Positions 1 through 5,634 of a stretch of 5,892 nt of DNA are shown here, piece by piece. Below the pieces are notes generated by a model. It was not told the origin of the DNA, did not search any database, and was given only the letters and a program-made list of their open reading frames with translations. The position numbers and the translations under genes are program-made. The DNA comes from Candidatus Paceibacter sp. (GTDB lineage: Bacteria > Patescibacteriota > Minisyncoccia > UBA6257 > GWB1-50-10). The stretch covers positions 1 to 5,892 of the forward strand of contig DYGP01000045.1 in NCBI GenBank assembly GCA_020724685.1, read 5' to 3'. Numbering within the stretch: position 1 is the first letter of the stretch; each line of letters starts with the position of its first letter.

Positions 1-418
1 TCTGCTTTCTGACGCCCTGAAGGAAATGCCATGCTCTTTTTTTGGGAGAAAAAAATTCGGGAAAGCGCGCGAACGAAAGGTCGTGGACGACAAGAATATC
101 CCTCACTCCCTTCCCGGCGCGGAGCGGGTGGAAATGCGGGCGGAAAAGAACATCAAAGCGCCTTCCGATGCGGGGAAAACCGAAAACGCCGGACAATGCG
201 CTGATCGCTTTGTTCGGAATTCTCCAGTCCACCGTTTCGAACGGAAGCCCTTTAAGTTCGTCAGGAAGCTCTCTTGCGAAAAAAGAATTGAAAAAAAGGG
301 AATACCGTTCGTCGCTTCGTCTCGTTTCAATGAGATTTTTGAAAAGAAGTTTCGCGTATTCGGGAATGCCGGACGTGTTTGTCTTTGTCATCGCCCTCCC
401 GTCGAAAAATATATTCAT
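1..418 (-). CDS. GT4-like glycosyltransferase, N-terminal part (3' end beyond window)
   Basis: An open frame runs from an ATG at 418-416 to the window edge without a stop (139 complete codons), so only the N-terminal acceptor-side domain of a GT-B fold enzyme is visible. It begins MNIFFDGRAM, has SGIPEY at residues 16-21 where family 4 transferases usually carry TGIGRY, a DVLFRPHFHPL strand near 89-99, and VVHDLSFARFPEFFSP at 110-125. The last segment is very typical of GT4 enzymes related to mannosyl- and rhamnosyl-transferases of O-antigen or exopolysaccharide clusters. The nucleotide-sugar-binding C-terminal half is outside the window, so donor and acceptor cannot be inferred. The ATG overlaps the TGA of the preceding glycosyltransferase (ATGA), and no good Shine-Dalgarno precedes it. 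Translation by coupling or reinitiation is therefore likely. Probable role: adding a sugar to a lipid-linked glycan at the inner membrane face. Confidence 0.88.
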   Translation of the reverse strand, partial: MNIFFDGRAMTKTNTSGIPEYAKLLFKNLIETRRSDERYSLFFNSFFARELPDELKGLPFETVDWRIPNKAISALSGVFGFPRIGRRFDVLFRPHFHPLRAGKGVRDILVVHDLSFARFPEFFSPKKRAWHFLQGVRKQ

Positions 419-1539
419 CGTGGGAAATTCGGACCCTGCCATCCATTCAAAAATCCCGACTTTTTAATTGCCTGGACGAATTCTTCTTTGAACCTCTTTT
501 CGGAAAATCGTGCGGCATATTTCGATATGTCCCTTCTCGAAAATCTCTTGTTCTCGAACGCGTGAACCGCCTGCACAAGCGAGTCCGGCGTCTGTTCGCG
601 AAAATGGATTCCTGTTTTTCCGTCGGCTACGATTTCACCTCCTCCTCCCCTGAAAAAAGACACTACGGGAAGTCCGCAGGACTGCGCCTCCGCCGCGACC
701 AGTCCGAAGTCCTCAATCTGCGGAAATATGAACGCTTTCGCGGCGTTGTAATATCCGCGAAGCTCGTTGTCGGTGACGCGGGAAACGAAACGGATGTACG
801 TCGGATTCGCCAATTCTCTCAGCTTCTTTTCTTCGGGACCTCGTCCGACGATGACGAGCTTTTTTTTCATGCCGTTGAATGCCCGGATGCCTATGTCGAA
901 TCCTTTGTAATAAAGGAGTCGTCCGACCATGAGATAAAAATCGCCCCGTTCCGCGTTCTCTTCGAAATAAAACTTATCCGCGTTTACGGGAGGATAGACG
1001 ACCTCGGCGTCGCGCTCATAGTACGCCCTGATTTTTTCGGCGATAAAACGGGAATTTGCGATGAAAAAATTCACCTTCTTCGAGGATTTTTTATCCCAGC
1101 GCTTTAGCCATTCCGCGACGGGCCGGAGCGCGTCTTTCGACATGAGCCTTGGGGAAACCGAGAGATTTTTAAGATAATCTATTTCCCACGCGTACCGGAG
1201 CGGACTGTGGCAGTACGAAATATGATACGATCCCCGCACGGGAATACCTTTCGCATATCCGGCAGTGGAAGATATCACGAGATCATAATCATCCTTTCCC
1301 TTCATGAGTCCCGCGGCAAACGGCATGACCGGGATGAACGCGCGGTGATTCTTCCGCACCCAATCATAATCAAGAAAACTCGTTCCGGCGATCTTTCCCT
1401 CGAAGAGGTCTTCGGTTTTCTCTTTGTCGTAGAGAAGCGTGTACACGTCGGCGTCCGGAAAGATTTCGAGGATTGCCTTCAATACCCGTTCTGCTCCCCC
1501 GAACTGATTCAGATAGTCGTGAAGTACGGCGACTTTCAT
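415..1539 (-). CDS. GT4 family glycosyltransferase (374 aa)
   Basis: A complete GT-B glycosyltransferase of family 4, expected to move a sugar from a nucleotide donor to a growing lipid-linked glycan in the cytoplasm. The frame is open upstream to 1716, but the family N-terminus MKVAVLHDYLNQFGGAERVL begins at the ATG at 1539-1537, so I start there; the upstream 59 codons run through intergenic DNA and into the preceding gene. Numbered from this ATG, the visible motifs are the donor-loop GGAE (14-17), HISYCHSPLRYAW (106-118), ANSRFIAEKI (161-170), VGRLLYYKGFD (205-215, with the R/K pair that binds donor phosphates), VIVGRGPEEKKL, and the EX7E motif E276-DFGLVAA-E284 followed by SCGLPVV. Length is normal for the family. 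The gene lies 83 nt after the sugar transferase and overlaps the next glycosyltransferase by 4 nt. The sugar specificity cannot be read from the sequence; mannosyltransferase-like annotations are common for this N-terminus. Confidence 0.92.
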   Translation of the reverse strand: MKVAVLHDYLNQFGGAERVLKAILEIFPDADVYTLLYDKEKTEDLFEGKIAGTSFLDYDWVRKNHRAFIPVMPFAAGLMKGKDDYDLVISSTAGYAKGIPVRGSYHISYCHSPLRYAWEIDYLKNLSVSPRLMSKDALRPVAEWLKRWDKKSSKKVNFFIANSRFIAEKIRAYYERDAEVVYPPVNADKFYFEENAERGDFYLMVGRLLYYKGFDIGIRAFNGMKKKLVIVGRGPEEKKLRELANPTYIRFVSRVTDNELRGYYNAAKAFIFPQIEDFGLVAAEAQSCGLPVVSFFRGGGGEIVADGKTGIHFREQTPDSLVQAVHAFENKRFSRRDISKYAARFSEKRFKEEFVQAIKKSGFLNGWQGPNFPR

Positions 1540-1622
1540 AATTTGATTGTAAATGAGCGCAGGAAAAGAGTGAACCCCCTCTCCGGGCTCGCGTATGCCC
1601 GCTTTTAAGATTAAAGATTCCC
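1540..1622 (-). other. Intergenic gap between sugar transferase and GT4 gene
   Basis: This 83-nt spacer separates two genes expected to be co-transcribed. On the minus strand it holds a small hairpin, CGGGC (1601-1597) pairing with GCCCG (1588-1584) around an 8-nt loop. A purine run GGAGAGGGGG (1584-1575) follows, then the candidate promoter hexamers. The hairpin has no T-tract, so it is not a convincing terminator. The G-rich run resembles a ribosome binding site, but there is no ATG, GTG or TTG at a suitable distance in the frame of the glycosyltransferase. Confidence 0.45.
1546..1574 (-). promoter_or_regulatory. Candidate leaderless promoter of the GT4 gene
   Basis: On the minus strand TTCACT (1574-1569, 4/6 to TTGACA) is followed by a 17-bp spacer and TACAAT (1551-1546, 5/6 to TATAAT), then 6 nt, then the ATG at 1539. 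This would place the transcription start at or next to the A of the ATG, giving a leaderless mRNA. The absence of a Shine-Dalgarno just before this ATG agrees with that. Hexamers of this quality also occur by chance, so this is a candidate only. Confidence 0.4.
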
Positions 1623-2231
1623 CTACACTCCCGTAGGATTGAAGAAAAAGACGAGTATCGTCCTTAAAAGTATTTTTACGTCTCCAAAAAAAGAAACGTT
1701 TCCGATATACCGGCAATCAAGTTCGAGTTCTTTCTTAAAAGGCAACGAAGACGCTCCGTTCACCTGCGAAAGGCCTGTCACTCCCGCGCGGACAAGGGCA
1801 ATCGTTTTGAATTCTTCGGGATACCGCGCAATTTCCTCGGGTTCGTGGGGACGCGGTCCCACAAGCGCCATGTCTCCATTGAGAACATTTATCGCCTGGG
1901 GAAATTCGTCGATACGGAGCTTCCGCAACACTCTCCCGACGCGCGTCACGCGGGGATCTCGTTTCATTTTGAAAAGCGGTCCGTCGTTCCGTTCGTTCTG
2001 CGCCGAAAGGTCTTTTTTTTGCGAATGCGCTCCGCGCACCATCGTCCTGAATTTCCATACATATATCGATCTTCCCTCGCTGATCCGCTCGAGTTTCACA
2101 AAAACGGGAAATCCGCTCTCGAGAACGATTGCGGCGGCGGCAAACGGGAAAAAAACGCACAAACACAGGAACCCCGCAAATCCTCCCGCGATATCACACG
2201 CTCTTTTCCAAACTGGATATTTTGAAGACAT
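1623..2231 (-). CDS. Small monotopic sugar-phosphate transferase (bacterial sugar transferase family)
   Basis: A 202-aa phosphoglycosyl transferase of the bacterial sugar transferase family (PglC/WcaJ/ExoY type). Such enzymes transfer a hexose- or HexNAc-1-phosphate from a UDP-sugar to undecaprenyl phosphate, the first step of exopolysaccharide, O-antigen or glycoprotein glycan synthesis. Visible features: basic KRACD at 9-13; one hydrophobic membrane segment at about 14-37 with Pro29, as expected for the re-entrant helix; VWKFRTM at 58-64; GPLFKMKRDPRVTRVGR at 84-100; the Asp-Glu catalytic pair D108-E109 in RIDEFPQ; NGDMALVGPRPHEPEE at 118-133; RAGVTGLSQVNG at 148-159. The extra N-terminal four-helix region of long WbaP-type enzymes is absent. 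The ATG is secure because an in-frame TGA lies three codons upstream. The sequence just before it (GAAAGAGC) is a poor Shine-Dalgarno. It is the first gene of the leftward glycan cluster. The exact sugar is unknown. Confidence 0.95.
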   Translation of the reverse strand: MSSKYPVWKRACDIAGGFAGFLCLCVFFPFAAAAIVLESGFPVFVKLERISEGRSIYVWKFRTMVRGAHSQKKDLSAQNERNDGPLFKMKRDPRVTRVGRVLRKLRIDEFPQAINVLNGDMALVGPRPHEPEEIARYPEEFKTIALVRAGVTGLSQVNGASSLPFKKELELDCRYIGNVSFFGDVKILLRTILVFFFNPTGV

Positions 2232-2239
2232 GCTCTTTC

Positions 2240-2245
2240 ATTATA
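2240..2245 (-). promoter_or_regulatory. Candidate -10 box (TATAAT) of the sugar transferase
   Basis: A perfect TATAAT lies 8 nt upstream of the ATG at 2231 on the minus strand, just downstream of the terminator of the protease gene. A promoter is needed here if that terminator works. Initiation at the usual distance would leave a leader of only a few nucleotides or none. The hexamer 17 bp upstream (TTCCGC, inside the terminator arm) is a poor -35 match, which lowers confidence. Confidence 0.4.
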
Positions 2246-2259
2246 ATAAGAGGAAACAA

Positions 2260-2287
2260 AAAGCGGAATTGAAAAACATTCCGCTTT
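2260..2287 (-). terminator. Rho-independent terminator of the M50 protease gene
   Basis: Inverted repeat with a 10-bp perfect stem, AAAGCGGAAT / ATTCCGCTTT, and an 8-nt loop. It begins 10 nt after the TAA of the protease gene. Read on the minus strand, the distal arm runs into TTTTT-G-TTT, giving the expected T-tract. On the plus strand the arm is followed by GTTGAAAA with no T-tract, so it acts leftward only. Confidence 0.85.
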
Positions 2288-2297
2288 GTTGAAAAAA

Positions 2298-3047
2298 TTA
2301 GAGAACAATCCAATCCGGGAAAACCGATCCGAACACGAGTCCTCCCATGAAAAGGGAGAGGTATATCAGAGACCATTTTTTGTATTCATTTCTTTTCATG
2401 GCCTTCTGGTTCCTCGAACCATCGGGGTCGTCATGCGTCGAACGGTACTTTACGCTGAAGAAAAACGCGTATACCGCGAGAATGACGTTTCCGAAATTGA
2501 AAAGGATGAGCGCCGCCGATCCCGCCAGCGCACCGATTCGGAATATGGCTACATATTTGCCATCTTCGTTTTCCGGAATCGAATCGAAAAGGGCCTTTGC
2601 GGCTCTTCCTCCGTCAAGAGTTCCTATGGGAATAAGATTCCAAAATATGAGGATTCCGTTGAGGTTTGCGATTTTCGAAGCCTGCTCGTATGAAATGTAA
2701 TCCAGCCCCAAGAGCGCAAATCCGAGAAATATGACGATGAAATTCCCCACGACTCCCGCGAGCGCAACTTTGCAATTCTTCAACCAGTCAAGGTTCTTGA
2801 ATTTCTCCAGGTATGCCTTCTGCGGACCCACTCCGCCGATAATAACGGCGAAAAACATAAATGTTTTGATTCCATATGATTCAAGAACAATCATGTGGCC
2901 GATCTCGTGTATTACGATGGAAGCGGTCAATGTTGCGGCGAGAAAATGAGCGTCTTCCAAATTCAATGCCTGGGCGATAACAAGAAACAGATACCAGTTC
3001 CCGAATGCGGTTGCTAAAGCGACAAAAAGTAGTCCCAAACGTTTCAC
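2298..3047 (-). CDS. M50 family (site-2-protease-like) membrane zinc metalloprotease, 249 aa
   Basis: An integral membrane protease of family M50, which cuts substrates within or near the membrane. The HExxH zinc site is H47-E48-I-G-H51 in a hydrophobic helix, and the third ligand motif is NLIPIGTLDGGR at 137-148 with D145, matching the family's N-x-x-P...LDGG pattern. About six hydrophobic segments are visible: near 4-28, 33-54, 62-73, 93-114, 168-198 and 224-243. No PDZ domain is present, so it resembles short SpoIVFB-like or rhomboid-sized peptidases rather than RseP. A charged loop at about 200-222 (YRSTHDDPDGSRNQ) joins the last helices. The GTG start is well supported: AAGGGAGG lies 5 nt upstream, an in-frame TAA lies just before it, and the next in-frame ATG falls after the active site. 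It has its own promoter and terminator, and neither neighbour suggests a substrate. Confidence 0.93.
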   Translation of the reverse strand: MKRLGLLFVALATAFGNWYLFLVIAQALNLEDAHFLAATLTASIVIHEIGHMIVLESYGIKTFMFFAVIIGGVGPQKAYLEKFKNLDWLKNCKVALAGVVGNFIVIFLGFALLGLDYISYEQASKIANLNGILIFWNLIPIGTLDGGRAAKALFDSIPENEDGKYVAIFRIGALAGSAALILFNFGNVILAVYAFFFSVKYRSTHDDPDGSRNQKAMKRNEYKKWSLIYLSLFMGGLVFGSVFPDWIVL

Positions 3048-3052
3048 GTTTG

Positions 3053-3060
3053 CCTCCCTT
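3053..3060 (-). promoter_or_regulatory. Strong Shine-Dalgarno deciding the GTG start of the M50 gene
   Basis: AAGGGAGG on the minus strand sits 5 nt before the GTG at 3047-3045. It is the best ribosome binding site in the window and contrasts with the lack of such sites before the ppsA and glycan genes. Confidence 0.88.
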
Positions 3061-3094
3061 ATTTAATGAATATTTCAATTTTTATGCTGGTCTA

Positions 3095-3123
3095 ATTATA
3101 ACATATAAATTACCTAAAGTCAA
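3095..3123 (-). promoter_or_regulatory. Near-consensus sigma70-type promoter of the M50 gene
   Basis: On the minus strand TTGACT (3123-3118, 5/6) is separated by exactly 17 bp from a perfect TATAAT (3100-3095), which is preceded by TGT and so forms an extended -10 (TGnTATAAT). Transcription would start near 3088, giving a leader of about 40 nt that carries the strong Shine-Dalgarno. This predicts strong constitutive transcription. I see no clear operator overlapping it. Confidence 0.88.
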
Positions 3124-3128
3124 TACAT

Positions 3129-3152
3129 AAAACGCCCCTTGGAGGGCGTTTT
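3129..3152 (-). terminator. Hairpin terminator downstream of ppsA
   Basis: Inverted repeat AAAACGCCC (3129-3137) / GGGCGTTTT (3144-3152), a 9-bp stem with a 6-nt loop, about 40 nt after the ppsA stop. On the minus strand the distal arm ends GGGCGTTTTATG, so the T-tract is short (four T, all within the stem). It ends only 5 bp before the -35 box of the next promoter and separates the two transcription units. Confidence 0.75.
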
Positions 3153-3163
3153 GAGACTCAAAA
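3149..3163. repeat. 15-nt palindrome overlapping the ppsA terminator arm
   Basis: TTTTGAGACTCAAAA is a perfect odd-length palindrome centred on 3156. Its first four bases are also the outer end of the ppsA terminator stem. In RNA it could fold only as a 6-bp stem with a 3-nt loop, and that fold would compete with the terminator's outer pairs. It could be a binding site or a chance match in an AT-rich spacer. Confidence 0.4.
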
Positions 3164-3192
3164 TTTTTACCGTTGCCGGACGATCGAGTCGC

Positions 3193-5634
3193 TTATTTTT
3201 CCTTTTCGGCGATGCTCATTATCGTTTTCACCACCGTATCGGGATTCAGGGACATGCTCTCTATCCCCTGATCGACGAGAAACTGGGCAAAGTCGGGATA
3301 GTCCGAAGGAGCCTGACCGCAGATGCCGACGTATTTTTTCTTCCGCTTGCATTTTTTGATGATTTCCGAGACGAGTTTTTTCACCGATTCGTCTTTCTCG
3401 TTCGAAATTTTCGAAACGCTCGCCGAATCCCTGTCGAGCCCGAGCGTGAGTTGGGTGAGATCGTTCGATCCTATGGACATGCCGTCGAATATCTTCAGAA
3501 ATTCATCCGCGAGAAGGATATTCGATGGTATTTCGCACATAACATACGTTTTGAGGTCTTTGTCTTTCTTCTTGGAGAGGCCGTTCTCCGCCATGATCTC
3601 CAGGACCTTTTTTCCTTCGTCGGGAGTCCTACAGAACGGAACCATCGGAATAACGTTTTCGAGTCCCATTTCTTCGCGGACGCGAAGCATCGCCTTGCAT
3701 TCGAGTCCGAATGCGTCTCTGAATTTCGGATCGTAATAGCGCGATGCGCCCCGCCACCCGAGCATGGGATTCTCCTCTTCCGGTTCGTACAGTTCCCCTC
3801 CGACGAGTTTTCGGTATTCGTTCGTTTTGAAATCGGAAAATCTGATAATGACGTCATGAGGCCAAAACGCCGCCGCAATCTTCGCGATCCCTTCGGCAAG
3901 CTCGTCGACGTAAAATCTGGATTTGTCCTCGTACTCTTCGGTATAGGCTTCTATATCCTTTATGATGCGGTTCAGCGTTCTTCTCTCATCCGAATTTTTC
4001 GTGTGCGCCGCGCGCTTTTTCAATTCTTTATATTCGATAAGGGCGTTCGGATGGATTCTGATGTACGAAGCGATAATGAATTCGAGACGGCCGAGTCCGA
4101 CGCCTTTTGCCGGCAACCTTCCGAGACGGAACGCCTCGTCCGGAGATCCGACATTGACCATTATTTTCGTTTTCGTTTCCGGGAGCGCCTTGAGTTTGTG
4201 CGTCTCGACGGAAAACGGAATTATTCCCCTGTAAATCGCGCCCGTTTCCCCCGATGCGCAGTCAACCGTAACCTCCTCGCCCGTCTTCAGCGCTCCGGTC
4301 GCATTTCCCGTTCCGACGACGCACGGAATGCCGAGTTCTCTCGATACAATGGCGGCATGGGACGTTCTTCCGCCCTTATCGGTCACGATTGCCGATGCGA
4401 TTTTCATGATTGGTTCCCAATCGGGATCGGTGATTTCGGTCACAAGCACCTCTCCCTTTTTAAAATCGTGTATGCCGCGGACATCCCTGATGATGCGCAC
4501 CGAACCGCTCCCTATTTTCGAACCGACTGAGATCCCTTTCACGACGGGAACCGCCTCTTTCTTTTTGAGTTTATATTCCCTGTACACGCCCTCTTCCTCG
4601 ACCGAATGCACCGTCTCCGGGCGCGCTTGTACGATAAAAAGCTCTCCTGTTTTTCCGTCTTTCGCCCATTCAATATCCATCGGCTGAAATCTCCCGTGAT
4701 GTTTGGAAAAATGCTCTTCGATAATGACGCACCATCGCGCAAGCTTCGCCGTTTCTTCGTCGGAGAGAGAGAATGCTTTTTCCTCATTTTTCGGAACGCT
4801 CACCTGCTTTGTTCCGCCGAGCATGCTATAGACGAGTTTCACGTTCTTCTTTCCCAGTTTTTTGGCGATAATGCCTTCTTTTCCCTCTTTGAGCGACGGT
4901 TTGAAGACAATAAACTCGTCCGGAATGACCTTTCCTTGAACGATAAATTCTCCAAGTCCGTATATCCCGTTTATCACGACGACGTTTTCAAACCCCGACT
5001 CGGTATCGATGGTGAATGCGACTCCGCTTGATGCCATGTCCGACCGCACCATCTTCTGGACGCCGACCGAGAGCGCGACATCGGTGTGCGAGAATCCCTT
5101 GTCCACCCGATATGAGATCGCCCGGTCGGTAAAAAGAGACGCAATGCACCGTTTCGTCGCCTCAAGAACGCTTTTCGGCCCGGAGACATTGAGAAACGTT
5201 TCCTGTTGTCCGGCGAACGAAGCTCCCGGAAGATCCTCGGCGGTCGCCGACGATCTGACCGCGACATCGACATTTTTCCCGTATTTCTTTTCCATTTCTC
5301 CGTACGCGGAAACGACGGCTTCCTCTATCTCCTTAGGAAGCTTAGTTTTCAATATCGCGTTCCGTATCTTTCTTCCCCGCGATTGAAGATCCGCGATGTT
5401 GTGCGTATCAAGTCCGCGTATCGTTTCCTTCACGTATTTATCGAGTCCCGTCTTTTTGAGAAAGTGGCGATACGCCCCCGCAGTCACGGCAAATCCTCCT
5501 GGAATGCTAACGCCCTTCGGAACGAGATTTTTATACATCTCGCCGAGCGCCGCGTTCTTTCCTCCCACGTTTTGGACGTCCGCGATGCTTACTTCCTCGA
5601 AAGGAATTACGAACACTTCTTCTTTGTTCTTCAT
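3193..5634 (-). CDS. ppsA: Phosphoenolpyruvate synthase (pyruvate, water dikinase), 813 aa
   Basis: Converts pyruvate, ATP and water to PEP, AMP and phosphate (EC 2.7.9.2) in the cytoplasm, the gluconeogenic bypass of pyruvate kinase. All three domains are present. The ATP-grasp domain (about 20-345) has VGGKNAALGEM and VRSSATAEDLPGASFAGQQ with R127. The phosphohistidine swivel domain (about 385-460) has GGRTSHAAIVSRELGIP, catalytic H426, and T424, equivalent to the threonine phosphorylated by the PpsR regulator in E. coli. The PEP/pyruvate TIM barrel (about 480-805) has GVGLGRLEF with R516, R598 in RFSDFKTNEY, metal ligands E701 and D725, and proton donor C772 in YVGICGQAPSDYPD. From memory E. 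coli PpsA is 792 aa; this one is longer mainly in a charged stretch near 535-575. The ATG overlaps the TGA of the glycerate kinase (ATGA) and has no clear Shine-Dalgarno, so translation is probably coupled. Confidence 0.97.
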   Translation of the reverse strand: MKNKEEVFVIPFEEVSIADVQNVGGKNAALGEMYKNLVPKGVSIPGGFAVTAGAYRHFLKKTGLDKYVKETIRGLDTHNIADLQSRGRKIRNAILKTKLPKEIEEAVVSAYGEMEKKYGKNVDVAVRSSATAEDLPGASFAGQQETFLNVSGPKSVLEATKRCIASLFTDRAISYRVDKGFSHTDVALSVGVQKMVRSDMASSGVAFTIDTESGFENVVVINGIYGLGEFIVQGKVIPDEFIVFKPSLKEGKEGIIAKKLGKKNVKLVYSMLGGTKQVSVPKNEEKAFSLSDEETAKLARWCVIIEEHFSKHHGRFQPMDIEWAKDGKTGELFIVQARPETVHSVEEEGVYREYKLKKKEAVPVVKGISVGSKIGSGSVRIIRDVRGIHDFKKGEVLVTEITDPDWEPIMKIASAIVTDKGGRTSHAAIVSRELGIPCVVGTGNATGALKTGEEVTVDCASGETGAIYRGIIPFSVETHKLKALPETKTKIMVNVGSPDEAFRLGRLPAKGVGLGRLEFIIASYIRIHPNALIEYKELKKRAAHTKNSDERRTLNRIIKDIEAYTEEYEDKSRFYVDELAEGIAKIAAAFWPHDVIIRFSDFKTNEYRKLVGGELYEPEEENPMLGWRGASRYYDPKFRDAFGLECKAMLRVREEMGLENVIPMVPFCRTPDEGKKVLEIMAENGLSKKKDKDLKTYVMCEIPSNILLADEFLKIFDGMSIGSNDLTQLTLGLDRDSASVSKISNEKDESVKKLVSEIIKKCKRKKKYVGICGQAPSDYPDFAQFLVDQGIESMSLNPDTVVKTIMSIAEKEK

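Noticed and set aside
26..565. 179-codon plus-strand frame at the left edge
   Set aside because: It is the exact codon-register complement of the truncated GT4 frame on the minus strand, which has clear family motifs.
379..1107. 242-codon plus-strand open frame across the GT4 gene
   Set aside because: It is a shadow of the well-supported glycosyltransferase on the minus strand, with no family motif and no ribosome binding site.
1584..1601. CGGGC/GCCCG hairpin as a terminator after the sugar transferase
   Set aside because: The stem is only 5 bp and is followed by a G-rich run rather than T residues on the minus strand; the plus-strand side has only TTTTAAG.
1540..1716. N-terminal extension of the GT4 frame up to 1716 (59 extra codons)
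   Set aside because: The extension covers intergenic DNA and the 3' end of the sugar transferase in another frame, and resembles no protein family. The canonical GT4 N-terminus begins at the ATG at 1539.
1639..2292. 217-codon plus-strand open frame opposite the sugar transferase
   Set aside because: It is antisense to conserved motifs, has no domain, and runs through the terminator hairpin.
2194..2376. 60-codon minus-strand frame spanning the M50/sugar transferase junction
   Set aside because: It starts inside the M50 coding sequence in another frame, crosses the terminator and overlaps the sugar transferase start; no protein features support it.
3139..4530. 463-codon open frame on the plus strand opposite ppsA
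   Set aside because: It is antisense to strongly conserved ppsA codons, rich in Arg/Phe with no recognisable domain, and begins inside the terminator hairpin. It arises because ppsA rarely uses TTA, CTA or TCA codons in the register that would create antisense stops.
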